DNA from: Butyricicoccus faecihominis
GTDB lineage: Bacteria > Bacillota > Clostridia > Oscillospirales > Butyricicoccaceae
NCBI RefSeq assembly: GCF_024462775.1
Contig: NZ_JANGCE010000008.1
Location: forward strand, 38,426-102,425
DNA length: 64,000 bases
Direction of reading: 5' to 3'
Each line of letters starts with the position of its first letter. Within the stretch, counting starts at the first letter, position 1. The notes beneath the pieces were generated by a model, which did no database searches, was not told where the DNA came from, and was given only the letters and a program-made list of their open reading frames with translations. Below, piece after piece: positions 17,090 to 25,639 of this stretch. Both the position numbers and the translations under genes were made by a program.

Positions 17090-17992
17090 TTATACACCCG
17101 CGGTTTCGCGGATGTAATCGCGCGCTATTTTTGCAAAGTCAAGCGCGGTGGGCGTGGCCAGATATTGCTCGGCTTCGACCAGCATCCAGCCTGCAAAGCC
17201 GTGGCGGTCAAGAATATCGAACACGGTCTTAAAATCGATCGCGCCCTCGTCCCCGGGCACGGTGAAAATACCAAGCTTGACCGCGTTATTAAAATCGATG
17301 CCGAACGCGCGCACGACCTGCAATACGAGCGGGCGTATGTTTTTCAGGTGCACATACTGGATGCGATCGGCAAAATGATCGTAGAACTTGGGGATGTCCA
17401 CGCCGCAGAAGCACAGGTGTCCGGTATCCGCCAGCAGGTTGACATAGGCGGGATCGGTCATATCGCACAGCTTTTGCGTTTCCTCATGCGTTTCCACGCA
17501 GGTCCCGGTGTGCACGTGATAGACGAGGCGCAGCCCGTTGTCCTTGCAAAAGCGGCCCGCCTGATTCAGTCCGTCCGTAAAAAGCTTCCATTCCTCTTCG
17601 TTTAGCTTTTGCACGCCCTTGGCCGCGCGGTATTCGCGCGGGTCCCAGCAGGAGGAATTGGTGCCTTCCGCCGCAATCACATATTGCGCGCCCATATCGA
17701 GGAAAAACTTCGCCTTTTCCTTGAGCGCTTCAAAGTATTCGTCGCGCAGCTCGCGGCAGGCGAACATCGTATCGCACCAGCCGGAGGTGAGCTGTAGGCC
17801 GCGCTTGTCAAATTCGGGCCGCAGCGTCTTGGCGTCGCGGGGAAATTTGCGGCTGTTTTCAATACCGGCGTAGCCCGCGGCGGCCGCTTGATCGATAATA
17901 TCGTAGAAAGAGTAGCCGTCGCCCAGCAGCGGATCGGTCATATCGTCGTTGCACCAGTTGATCGGATGCACGCCGATCTGTACGTTTTTCAT
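17090..17992 (-). CDS. iolE: Inosose dehydratase IolE-like TIM-barrel protein
   Basis: Probable 2-keto-myo-inositol dehydratase (scyllo-inosose to a diketo product), 300 residues as in IolE. Diagnostic stretches are the N-terminal IGVHPINWCNDDM, the KFPRDAKTLRPEFDKRGLQL segment, and the C-terminal FTVPGDEGAIDFKTVF with GWMLVEAEQ. Metal ligands of the sugar-phosphate isomerase/epimerase fold are plausible in AAEGTN, ADTGHL and the late VEAEQ Glu. It is the last gene of the minus-strand operon running from 24087. IolE relatives also include other keto-cyclitol dehydratases, so the exact substrate is inferred. Confidence 0.82.
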   Translation of the reverse strand: MKNVQIGVHPINWCNDDMTDPLLGDGYSFYDIIDQAAAAGYAGIENSRKFPRDAKTLRPEFDKRGLQLTSGWCDTMFACRELRDEYFEALKEKAKFFLDMGAQYVIAAEGTNSSCWDPREYRAAKGVQKLNEEEWKLFTDGLNQAGRFCKDNGLRLVYHVHTGTCVETHEETQKLCDMTDPAYVNLLADTGHLCFCGVDIPKFYDHFADRIQYVHLKNIRPLVLQVVRAFGIDFNNAVKLGIFTVPGDEGAIDFKTVFDILDRHGFAGWMLVEAEQYLATPTALDFAKIARDYIRETAGV

Positions 17993-18008
17993 TATTTGTC
18001 CCGTCCTT

Positions 18009-18824
18009 TCACTTGCTCAAATACCGGCGCACATACTCGGTCACCTTTTTGATATAGATCTTTTCATCCTGTTCGCCCTCGTACTCGATGGACAGCGTGC
18101 CGTCGAATCCGGCGGCAGTCAGGATATCGAGGATCGCGGGCAGGTCGTACAGGGTGTCGTGGCCGTCCTCCGCCACCTCGTTGATTTTCAGGTGGGCGTG
18201 CGCGGCGACGAGCTGTACGGTGGCGCGAATACCGTCCAAACCGTCCACGTAGTTACCGGTATCGAGCAGCAGGCTCAGGTTGTCGCGGTTTGTCTGTCCA
18301 AACAGCCGCAGCACATCCTTGGAAGCGGAAAGGAAGCCGCCGTGGTTATGGTTTTCAATGACGATGGACAAATCGAGCGTCTTGGCATAGTCGCAGAGCT
18401 CCTGTACACACGCGACCATTTCCGCCCAAGCGGTTTCGGGTTTCAGTAAGGCGGGCCCCTTTTTATGGATCTCGGGATCGGGACCGCCCATCCAGCCTGC
18501 GAACAGGCGAAAATGCGGGCTGCCGAGCGCCTTGCCGATAGGCATCCACGCCTTGGCGCGCTCCACCTGCGCGCGGTTCTGCTCGGGCGTCGGATAGCCG
18601 AAGCTGCAATCAAAGGCGATATTGCACACGCGCAGCCGCTTTTTGTCAAAATAGGCTTTCAGACTTTCGATATACGCGGGATCGGTCGATGCAAAATGCT
18701 TATCCTCTACCTCAATGAAAGAAATGCCCAGCTCCTCGGCGCAGTAATCGGCAAAATCAAACAGCGTGCACTGGTTCTGCATAAAAAGGTGGTCGAGAGA
18801 CTGGGAGCTGCAACTGATTTTCAT
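18009..18824 (-). CDS. Sugar phosphate isomerase/epimerase family protein
   Basis: A 271-residue xylose-isomerase-like TIM barrel. Metal-site candidates are Glu in FIEVEDKH, Glu in IVIENHNHGG, Asp in LLLDTGNYVDG, His in AHLKINE, and the terminal Glu in LSIEYEGEQ. Such enzymes isomerise or epimerise keto sugars and inososes. It sits between an IolE-like dehydratase and a Gfo/Idh dehydrogenase with gaps of 16 and 13 nt, which suggests action on the oxidised cyclitol. No closer assignment is possible from sequence alone. Confidence 0.85.
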   Translation of the reverse strand: MKISCSSQSLDHLFMQNQCTLFDFADYCAEELGISFIEVEDKHFASTDPAYIESLKAYFDKKRLRVCNIAFDCSFGYPTPEQNRAQVERAKAWMPIGKALGSPHFRLFAGWMGGPDPEIHKKGPALLKPETAWAEMVACVQELCDYAKTLDLSIVIENHNHGGFLSASKDVLRLFGQTNRDNLSLLLDTGNYVDGLDGIRATVQLVAAHAHLKINEVAEDGHDTLYDLPAILDILTAAGFDGTLSIEYEGEQDEKIYIKKVTEYVRRYLSK

Positions 18825-18837
18825 ATTTATACTCCTA

Positions 18838-19818
18838 TCACGCGTCGAACCGGATGATCGAGCCGCCTGCCTTGGCGGATTCGTAGCAGGCTTCGATCAG
18901 TTCAACTACCTTGTATCCGTCGTCCACGCTGTTTTGGGGCGAAGCGCCGCCGAAAATGCATTCGTTAAACATATGGTCGTGCATTTGCGCGTAGCCCCAT
19001 TTCACATTGTGCTCCAACGTGGCATACTGCTTGCCCTCCACCACCGCGCCGAGGCCGGAGGAATATCGGTAACTGTCCAGTTCCTCGGTGATCACGCTTT
19101 TGTGATCGCCGACGACCTGCACCCGCTCGAAGGGCGAGATCCACGAGGCGTGCCCGCAGGTGGAAATGACGCCGAACGCGCCGCTTTTGAATTTCAGCTG
19201 CACGGCAAAGTTGTCCTCGATGGGGTAGAACGACGCTTCGCCGAGCGCGCGCAGCTCGGTGATATCGCCCAGCAGATAGCGGGCCATATCCAGAAAGTGC
19301 ACGGTGGTATCATACATGAAGCCGCCGGTCATGGCGATGTCGGTCAGCCACGCGGGATTTTGCATATCGCCGTCGTTTTGGATGATGTTGACGTTCGCAG
19401 GTTTGAAGTCCGGCTGGCTGACCGTGCGCTTCGCTTCCAGATAAACGGGCGCGAAACGCCTGTTGTAGCCGACGAACACGTGCAGGCCGGTTTGGGCCTG
19501 CAAGGCGCGGATATGCTCCGCGTCCTTGAGCTCGGTCGCCAGCGGCTTTTCGACAAAAACATGCTTGCCGGCTTGCAGCGCCGCGACGCAAAGCGGACCG
19601 TGCGAGGTATTGGGCACGGTGATAAACACCATGTCCGCTTCGGAGGCAAGCAGCGCTTCGACCGAATCAAAGGCGGCGCAGCCAAAGGCGGCGGCGGCCT
19701 CTTTCGCGCGGGCAACGTTCATGTCGGTCATGCCATAGAGTTCTAGGCGTGGGTTGGATTGGATCAGGCCCGCGTGGAGCCGGCCCATGTTGCCTACGCC
19801 GATAATGCCAATTTTCAT
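18838..19818 (-). CDS. Gfo/Idh/MocA family oxidoreductase
   Basis: NAD(P)-dependent dehydrogenase of 326 residues. The N-terminal Rossmann motif GIIGVGNMGRLHAG (residues 4-17) is followed by the family EKP motif in HVFVEKPLA near residue 93. A C-terminal substrate domain carries the GGFMYDTTVHFLDMARYLLG stretch, with the catalytic His in the usual place. Homologues oxidise myo-inositol, scyllo-inositol or various sugars. Operon position before a TIM-barrel enzyme and an IolE-like dehydratase favours a cyclitol. RBS AGGAAGG precedes the ATG. Confidence 0.9.
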   Translation of the reverse strand: MKIGIIGVGNMGRLHAGLIQSNPRLELYGMTDMNVARAKEAAAAFGCAAFDSVEALLASEADMVFITVPNTSHGPLCVAALQAGKHVFVEKPLATELKDAEHIRALQAQTGLHVFVGYNRRFAPVYLEAKRTVSQPDFKPANVNIIQNDGDMQNPAWLTDIAMTGGFMYDTTVHFLDMARYLLGDITELRALGEASFYPIEDNFAVQLKFKSGAFGVISTCGHASWISPFERVQVVGDHKSVITEELDSYRYSSGLGAVVEGKQYATLEHNVKWGYAQMHDHMFNECIFGGASPQNSVDDGYKVVELIEACYESAKAGGSIIRFDA

Positions 19819-19872
19819 AATGTTACTACCTTCCTGAAATAAAATATCGTAATCGTGAAGCGTTCCATGCTT

Positions 19873-20562
19873 TTACGGCAGCAGCTTATAATCCGGCATG
19901 GAATCAAACAGCTGAAAGCCTTTAAAGGCTTCCGCGTATCGGAAACCGGCCTGCATGCCGCGGAATTTTCCCTGCACCTCAAGCATTTCCTCCCAAGAGG
20001 TTTCCGCCGTGAGCTGTGAGCGGTGACACAGCAAAGCTTGCCTTTTGGTTTCAAATTGGTCTGTGATATCTACGAAAGCGGTGGGCATCGGCCCGACGCC
20101 GGCATAGGTATCCATCAGAAAAACGGTGGGCTGCCGTTGGAGCGCCGGCGTTTGCACACGCACGTTTTCCAGCGGAAGATAGACGATGCTATCCTGTACG
20201 ATTGCTCCGACCGTGTGGTGATCGACGTTTCCGTCGTAAGGATCATGCGTTAAAATCACATCGGGCTGCGCGCGGCGCATGGCGTCGATCATGAGGCGGC
20301 GGGTATCTCGGTCGTTGAACAGCTCCCCGTCGTCCAAACGCAAAAACTGTACCGCTGCGGGATACAGGCTTGCCGCCGCAAGCTGCTCTTTTTCACGGCG
20401 GGCGATCAATTCCTGATCGTCCACTTTACAGTGCGTCCCTGTCCGGCCGTTTGTGGCGACGAGGATGGACACGGTATGGCCTTGCTCCGCATATTTTTTT
20501 AAGGTGCCGCCGCACCACAGGTCGGCGTCGTCCGGATGGGCCACAACTGCAAGCACATTCAT
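19873..20562 (-). CDS. PIG-L family zinc deacetylase
   Basis: A 229-residue LmbE/PIG-L hydrolase that removes acetyl groups from N-acetylglucosamine-type moieties. The zinc motif AHPDDAD is at residues 8-14 and the third ligand is in the DHHTVG motif near residue 117. Known members deacetylate GlcNAc-phosphatidylinositol, GlcNAc-inositol (mycothiol pathway) and GlcNAc-malate. No glycosyltransferase or thiol ligase is near, so synthesis of such a thiol is unlikely. Placement in a transporter-dehydrogenase operon suggests catabolism of an acetylated amino-sugar or aminocyclitol conjugate. RBS AGGAGGG is ideal. Confidence 0.9.
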   Translation of the reverse strand: MNVLAVVAHPDDADLWCGGTLKKYAEQGHTVSILVATNGRTGTHCKVDDQELIARREKEQLAAASLYPAAVQFLRLDDGELFNDRDTRRLMIDAMRRAQPDVILTHDPYDGNVDHHTVGAIVQDSIVYLPLENVRVQTPALQRQPTVFLMDTYAGVGPMPTAFVDITDQFETKRQALLCHRSQLTAETSWEEMLEVQGKFRGMQAGFRYAEAFKGFQLFDSMPDYKLLP

Positions 20563-20589
20563 GGGATTTCCCTCCTAATGCAGTGTTGT

Positions 20590-21549
20590 TTATTGCAAAT
20601 AGTCCTTTACATTTTCCTTTGTAATGGGTTCAAATGGAATGTAGGTATCCTCTACGGACTCGCCTTTAGCCAGCTTGCTTGCCATTTCGGCGCAGGCCTT
20701 GGCCTGTGCGTTTGCGTTCTGGTAGGCGCTCATCACCATTTCGCCTGCGTCGATCGCCTGCAGCGCGTCGTCCACTGCGTCAACGCCGAGCACCATGACG
20801 CCGTCCAGCCGCCGCGCGCCCTTGAGCGCTTCGACGGCGCCCAAAGCCATCTGATCGTTTGCGCATACAATGGCGTCGAACTGATCGAAGCTTTGGATCC
20901 AGTCCTCCGCGATCTGCATGCCCTTGGCGCGGTCGTAGTTGCCGTCCTGCTCGGATAGGATCGTCACATCGGGCCGCTTTTCTCCCAGTAGATTCTTAAA
21001 ACCGTTCATGCGCAGCGTAGTGTGGTTCATACCGAGTGTGCCGGACATATACAGGATGTTGGCGTTTTCCGGCAAGTTTTCAATGCAGTATTCGGCTTGC
21101 AGCCGGCCGGCCTCCTCGTCGTTGGAGCCGCAGTATAGGTAGTCGCCATCCGCGATTTTTGCGCGGAAAGCAATGAATGGGATAGCCGCGTCATTCGCGG
21201 CCTTCACCGCGGGCACGAGCGCTTCGTAGTCCAGCGGCAGGGCGATCACGACGTTGACCTTTTGCGCGACAAAGTTCTCAATATCCGCAATCTGCTTTTC
21301 AATCTGATTCTGCGCGTCGGATGCGAGCACCTCCATGCCGTCGTACTCCTTGGCGTATTCAAGGAAAAACTCTTTTGTCAAACGGCAGTTGACATCGGAA
21401 TCGGCCAAGTTTGCATAGCCGACGGTATAGCCGCCGGTGTTTTCTTTTGGGGTATCGTCCGGCGTGTCCGCCGCGGGCGGCGTGGATGAGCAGGCGCCCA
21501 GAGAGAGGATGAGCGATAGCGTGGCGGCGATAACGGTGAGTCGTTTCAT
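20590..21549 (-). CDS. Ribose-type ABC transporter substrate-binding lipoprotein (system 1)
   Basis: Family periplasmic-binding-protein-like I (RbsB type), 319 residues. The lipobox LGAC near residue 25 marks a membrane-anchored extracellular receptor. Typical features are VGYANLADSDVNCRLTKEF at the start of the mature domain, QNQIEKQIADIENFVAQKVNVVIALPLD, and FDAIVCANDQMALGAVEAL near residue 230. Members bind ribose, inositol or autoinducer-2. The start at 21549 follows GGAGGAA. The PIG-L gene follows after 27 nt. Confidence 0.92.
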   Translation of the reverse strand: MKRLTVIAATLSLILSLGACSSTPPAADTPDDTPKENTGGYTVGYANLADSDVNCRLTKEFFLEYAKEYDGMEVLASDAQNQIEKQIADIENFVAQKVNVVIALPLDYEALVPAVKAANDAAIPFIAFRAKIADGDYLYCGSNDEEAGRLQAEYCIENLPENANILYMSGTLGMNHTTLRMNGFKNLLGEKRPDVTILSEQDGNYDRAKGMQIAEDWIQSFDQFDAIVCANDQMALGAVEALKGARRLDGVMVLGVDAVDDALQAIDAGEMVMSAYQNANAQAKACAEMASKLAKGESVEDTYIPFEPITKENVKDYLQ

Positions 21550-21597
21550 GGTTGTTTCCTCCATTTTTTTATTTTTCGCGCTTGCCGGCGCGGTTTT

Positions 21598-22566
21598 TCA
21601 AAACGATTTGCTCGTTGATTTTTTGCTTTTCACGTCAATGATAACCGCGATCAGGATGACCAGCCCCTTGACGATCTGTTGATAGTACGCGGAAACGTTC
21701 TGCAAATTGAGCATATTGTTAATGATGCCGACGATCAGGCCGCCCGCGATGGTGCCGATAATGCTGCCGGAGCCGCCGCTGAGGCTGATGCCGCCGACCA
21801 CGCAGGCCGTAATGCCGTCGAATTCATAGCCTACGCCGATGGCCGGCTGGCCGGAGTTGACGCGGGCCATCAGAATGATGCCTGCAAGGCCTACAAAGCA
21901 GCCGTTGGTGAGATAGGATAGCATTTTTACCTTTTTCACATTGATGCCGGAGGCGATCGCGGCGCTTTCGTTGCCGCCAATCGCATAAATGTAGCGCCCA
22001 AGCGGCCGTCTGCTCATAATAAACCACGTAATGAAAAGGACGATGGCCAAAATGATGACGGGGATGGGGATCAAACCGATATAGCCCTGCCCCAATACGG
22101 TCAGCCGGTCGAGATTTGAAATAGGAACGCCATTGGTGAATACCAGAGCAAGCCCGCGCGCGCTGGTTTGCACCGCCAAGGTAACGATAAACGCGGGAAT
22201 ACCATAGCGCGTCAGTACAAAACCGCTGAACAAGCCGCATAGGCCGCCGATCAGGATCGAGGCGAAAATGGCCAGAAGGACGCTGTTCGTCGTTACGAAG
22301 ACCGAAGTGCCGATGCAGCCCGCCAGCGCAACGACCGAGCCGGGAGAAAGGTCAATATCGCCGCCGGTAATGACGAGCTGTTCGCCGCAGGCGATCAGCA
22401 TGATGACGACGATCTGCCGCATGATGTTGGTGATGTTGGCTGGGGTAAGGAATTTACTGTTCAAAAGTGATGAAACCACGATCATCAATAGCAAAATCAG
22501 ATAAATACCGAATTTACGGAATATTTCTGTAAGCTTTGTTTTGGTTATCGTTGATGCTGCGCTCAT
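21598..22566 (-). CDS. Ribose-type ABC transporter permease (system 1)
   Basis: A 322-residue RbsC-type permease with eight to ten hydrophobic helices. It has the usual ITGGDIDLSPGSVVAL segment (about residues 66-81), the coupling-loop stretch RRPLGRYIYAIGGNESAAIASGINVKKVK near 185-215, and the late VGGISLSGGSGSIIGT segment. It follows the ATPase gene by 27 nt and precedes the binding protein by 48 nt. RBS GGAGGG precedes the ATG. Confidence 0.93.
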   Translation of the reverse strand: MSAASTITKTKLTEIFRKFGIYLILLLMIVVSSLLNSKFLTPANITNIMRQIVVIMLIACGEQLVITGGDIDLSPGSVVALAGCIGTSVFVTTNSVLLAIFASILIGGLCGLFSGFVLTRYGIPAFIVTLAVQTSARGLALVFTNGVPISNLDRLTVLGQGYIGLIPIPVIILAIVLFITWFIMSRRPLGRYIYAIGGNESAAIASGINVKKVKMLSYLTNGCFVGLAGIILMARVNSGQPAIGVGYEFDGITACVVGGISLSGGSGSIIGTIAGGLIVGIINNMLNLQNVSAYYQQIVKGLVILIAVIIDVKSKKSTSKSF

Positions 22567-22593
22567 TTTTTTATCCCTCCACCTTCGTTGATA

Positions 22594-24087
22594 TCAGTCC
22601 CCAAGCGCCATTGTCATGATTTTTTCCTGACTTGCCTCTTCGCGCTGCAATTCCCCCTTCAGCTTTCCTTCGTGCATGACCAAGATCCGGTCGCTCATCC
22701 CAAGCACCTCCGGAAGCTCGGAGGATATCATGATGATCGCCATGCCTTTCTTTGCCAACTGGCACATAATCTTGTGAATCTCGGATTTTGCGCCGACGTC
22801 GACGCCGCGCGTGGGTTCGTCTAGGATCAACACGTTGATATCGGAGATCAGCCATTTTCCAAGTACGATCTTTTGCTGGTTGCCGCCGCTGAGGGAGTCC
22901 GCGCGATTGTTTGCGTCGTTCGTTTTGATGCGCAGCATATCGATGATTTCTTGCGAGCGTTTTGTTTCCTCGCGTTCGCTGAGCGCGATACCGCGGACAA
23001 ACTCTTGTAAAAAAGCAAGCGTGATATTCTTCTTGATGGACATTCCAAGCACTAGGCCGGACAGCTTTCGGTCCTCGGGGACCATGGCGATGCCGTGCTG
23101 GAGCGCGTCCTGCGGCACATGCACGGATATTGCGCGGCCGTCTAGAAAAAGCTTTCCTTCGCTTGCTTGGTCTAGCCCGAATATACAGCGCATGATCTCC
23201 GTGCGCCCTGAGCCGATCAGCCCGGCCACGCCAAGGATCTCGCCGTGCCGTACGGAAAAGCTGATATCCCGAAACACGCCTTTTCTGGAAAGACGCTCTA
23301 CCCGAAGCGCCTCGCCCTTGATCTCCGCAAATTCCTTGGGGAAAATATCGGTGAGTTCTCGGCCGATCATCATCGATACCACTTGGTTTTTATCAAGTGC
23401 CGACGCGGGGCTGCTGCCAATCCATTGTCCATCGCGCAATACTGTGACTTCATCCGCAATGCGGAACAATTCGTCAAGCTTATGCGTGATGTATATAACA
23501 GCCGCGCCGTTTTGTTTGAGCTGTTCGATGCATGCAAAAAGGGTATCGACCTCGTTCTCGGTAATGGCCGAGGTGGGCTCGTCCATGACAATGATCTTGG
23601 CATTGCAGGAAAGCGCTTTGCAGATCTCCACCAACTGCATGATCGATACGCTGATGTCGCCCATTCGCGTAGTGGGAGGGTATTTGATATTCATGCGCTG
23701 CATGTATTCCGCCGCTTTTTCGTACATGGTTTTATAATCGATGCCGCGGCCGTAGGACAAAAGAGGTTCGCGCCCCAAAAATATGTTTTCGGCTATGGAG
23801 AGATTGAGGACTGAGCTCAATTCCTGATGAATCATGGCCACGCCATGCGCCGCGGCCTTTTTGGGCGTAAGCGGGCCGACGTTGACCCCGTCGATCCAAA
23901 TTTCCCCCTCGTCCGGTTGCATCAGGCCGTCAAGGATCTTCATCAGCGTGGATTTTCCGGCCCCGTTTTCGCCCATCAAAGCATGCACGGTGCCGGGGCG
24001 TACCGCAAGATCGACCGATTGCAGCGCCTGTACGCCCGGAAAACCTTTTGTGATATTCTTCATCTCAAGCAAATAACGATCCGACAA
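22594..24087 (-). CDS. Ribose-type ABC transporter ATP-binding protein (system 1)
   Basis: A fused double-ATPase of 497 residues (RbsA/MglA type). The first half has Walker [10 protein letters not shown] (about 37-45) and Walker B IIVMDEPTSA near 165. The second half has the degenerate GLIGSGRTEI in place of Walker A, with the [15 protein letters not shown] signature and LILDEPTRGVDVGAK. Translation starts at a TTG, supported by AGGAGG seven nucleotides upstream and no in-frame ATG nearby. It is the first gene of the seven-gene operon ending at 17090, driven by a fully consensus promoter. Confidence 0.94.
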   Translation of the reverse strand: MSDRYLLEMKNITKGFPGVQALQSVDLAVRPGTVHALMGENGAGKSTLMKILDGLMQPDEGEIWIDGVNVGPLTPKKAAAHGVAMIHQELSSVLNLSIAENIFLGREPLLSYGRGIDYKTMYEKAAEYMQRMNIKYPPTTRMGDISVSIMQLVEICKALSCNAKIIVMDEPTSAITENEVDTLFACIEQLKQNGAAVIYITHKLDELFRIADEVTVLRDGQWIGSSPASALDKNQVVSMMIGRELTDIFPKEFAEIKGEALRVERLSRKGVFRDISFSVRHGEILGVAGLIGSGRTEIMRCIFGLDQASEGKLFLDGRAISVHVPQDALQHGIAMVPEDRKLSGLVLGMSIKKNITLAFLQEFVRGIALSEREETKRSQEIIDMLRIKTNDANNRADSLSGGNQQKIVLGKWLISDINVLILDEPTRGVDVGAKSEIHKIMCQLAKKGMAIIMISSELPEVLGMSDRILVMHEGKLKGELQREEASQEKIMTMALGD

Positions 24088-24147
24088 AACATTTCCTCCT
24101 ATCTAAAATTAATGTTTTTAATTCTATATTTATTGTTTATAACCCGG

Positions 24148-24176
24148 ATTATACGCCTGCATTTCATGTATGTCAA
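24148..24176 (-). promoter_or_regulatory. Consensus promoter of cyclitol operon 1
   Basis: Minus strand TTGACA (24171-24176), exactly 17 bp, then TATAAT (24148-24153): a perfect sigma-A match. So strong a core promoter implies tight repression, presumably by the divergent LacI. Confidence 0.85.
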
Positions 24177-24309
24177 GAATGAAATTCATATATATTATAA
24201 AATATTGTATAATTAATTTTATTAATTGTGCAATATGACATATAAAGCTTGGTGGGATTGTAATAACTGAATAAATTAAAAAAATTATATATTTGTTGTT
24301 TAAAACGAT

Positions 24310-24346
24310 TTGTGTTTTTATTTAACAAGTGATATAATGCATTATA
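24310..24346 (+). promoter_or_regulatory. LacI-1 promoter with overlapping palindrome
   Basis: TTGTGT (24310-24315), a 17-bp spacer and TATAAT (24333-24338). The -10 forms the left half of the 14-bp perfect palindrome TATAATGCATTATA (24333-24346), a candidate autoregulatory operator. Confidence 0.65.
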
Positions 24347-24400
24347 TTGAGAGTATTTGATAGAACAGGAATTTCTTATTCCTGCCAAGGATGTGATGCT

Positions 24401-25429
24401 ATGCCTAAACGAGTAACACTAAAAGACATTGCGGAAAAAATGGCGGTCTCGCAAAATACCGTCTCCGTGGCCTTGCGCGGAGAGGCCGGCGTAAGCGACC
24501 AGCTGCGCGATCAAATTCTCGCTGTCGCACGGGAATTGGGGTATGCGCCGAAGCATGTTTCGGCGCGGCCTTCAGTACTGATCTGCTCCACCGTAGAAAA
24601 TTTTAGCGATACCTACTTTTTTTCCGACATGCACCGTTTGCTGCGTGAAAAGATAAAGGTGCGGGGTGGAAAAGCGGTATCGCTGAATCTGGATTCCTCA
24701 TATTCGCGGATGGATATCAATCAAATCATACGGCAGAACAATACTTGCGCGGTTGTATTATTGGGCGATTCCAGCGAACAGATCGTATCGTATTTTGCGG
24801 AAACGGGGCTTCCGGTTTTATGTTGCAGTTTCTTTTGCCCAACGATTTTAACGGATGTGGTGATCGAGGATAATTTCTCCGGCATTTATCAGCTCGTCAA
24901 GCATTTGTATGAGCATAACTACCGGCAGTTGGGTTTTATCGGCAATCCGGATATGTATTTTGCCTTCTTTGAACGGCTAATGTGTTTTCGCAGCATATGC
25001 GAGCACTTTTCTCTGGTGTTTGATCCTTCTGTTTGCATCTGCGATTATCCGTTGGATGGACCGATGAGCATCCGCTATATGAAAAAACGGCTTGCGGAGC
25101 TTCCGTACATGCCGGAAGCCTTCCTCTGCGCGGACGACCGGACCGCGGTGCTGACCATAAAGGCACTGACGGAATTGCATTATGCTGTGCCGCGCGATAT
25201 CGCGGTCACTGGCTTTGATAATAGCGAGCTGTCCCGGCTAAGCACACCGACGGTGACGACCATCGATACCGAGATCGAGCTGCAGGCTGAGGCTGCTGTC
25301 GCGCGATTGTGGGAAAAAATAAGAAGCCGCGAAACCGAAGATGGGAAATGCGAACGGTTGGTGTTGCCGGTCACCTTTATTTCGGGTGATTCGGTCGATC
25401 TTTCGCACAAGATCACGACGGATAGATAA
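24401..25429 (+). CDS. LacI family transcriptional regulator (LacI-1)
   Basis: A 342-residue repressor. The N-terminal LacI helix-turn-helix VTLKDIAEKMAVSQNTVSVAL (residues 5-25) is followed by the hinge and a periplasmic-binding-like effector domain ending with the typical GFDNSELSRLSTPTVTTID. The ATG at 24401 is chosen because it gives the canonical MPKRVTLKDIA start; AAGGATG precedes it. It is divergent from operon 1 and therefore probably senses the cyclitol imported by that system. The gene ends at its own terminator. Confidence 0.92.
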   Translation: MPKRVTLKDIAEKMAVSQNTVSVALRGEAGVSDQLRDQILAVARELGYAPKHVSARPSVLICSTVENFSDTYFFSDMHRLLREKIKVRGGKAVSLNLDSSYSRMDINQIIRQNNTCAVVLLGDSSEQIVSYFAETGLPVLCCSFFCPTILTDVVIEDNFSGIYQLVKHLYEHNYRQLGFIGNPDMYFAFFERLMCFRSICEHFSLVFDPSVCICDYPLDGPMSIRYMKKRLAELPYMPEAFLCADDRTAVLTIKALTELHYAVPRDIAVTGFDNSELSRLSTPTVTTIDTEIELQAEAAVARLWEKIRSRETEDGKCERLVLPVTFISGDSVDLSHKITTDR

Positions 25430-25478
25430 AAAGGCAGCGCGAGCCACGCTTTGCGTAGCGCGGCTCTCGCTGCCTTTT
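25429..25478 (+). terminator. Terminator of LacI-1 gene
   Basis: A long stem AAAAGGCAGCG/CGCTGCCTTTT enclosing an inner GAGCC/GGCTC stem, directly after the stop codon, ending in TTTT. Confidence 0.85.
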
Positions 25479-25510
25479 CATTCCAGTGTATACTTTGCGG
25501 CAATATCCCT

Positions 25511-25539
25511 TTGACAGCGATTGTCTTTTACCTTATACT
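25511..25539 (+). promoter_or_regulatory. Promoter of flavodoxin-like gene
   Basis: TTGACA (25511-25516), a 17-bp spacer and TATACT (25534-25539). The leader is about 95 nt and opens with the short palindrome GAACGTGTTC. Confidence 0.75.
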
Positions 25540-25639
25540 GAACGTGTTCAAAAAATGTTTCGCGGAGGCCGCGATGGCGCGCGTAATTTATTGATACGTT
25601 GGCAGATAATTTGACAAACCACGCAGAGAGGAAAGAATA

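Larger units (their letters stand above)
24088..24400. other. AT-rich divergent control region, cyclitol operon 1 and LacI-1
   Basis: 313 bp carrying back-to-back promoters for the ABC operon and the LacI gene. The LacI side has a 14-bp palindrome on its -10, and a small leader hairpin CAGGAAT/ATTCCTG lies at 24366-24384. No protein-coding gene is credible here. Confidence 0.7.

Noticed and set aside
20590..24087. Assigning the ABC systems as autoinducer-2 (Lsr) importers
   Set aside because: No lsrK, lsrF or lsrG genes; neighbours are cyclitol-type enzymes and single fused-ATPase/permease layout is the ribose/inositol kind.
24173..24388. AT-rich 71-codon frame in the LacI-1 control region
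   Set aside because: Arises from AT-rich promoter DNA; Asn/Tyr/Ile-rich, no RBS.
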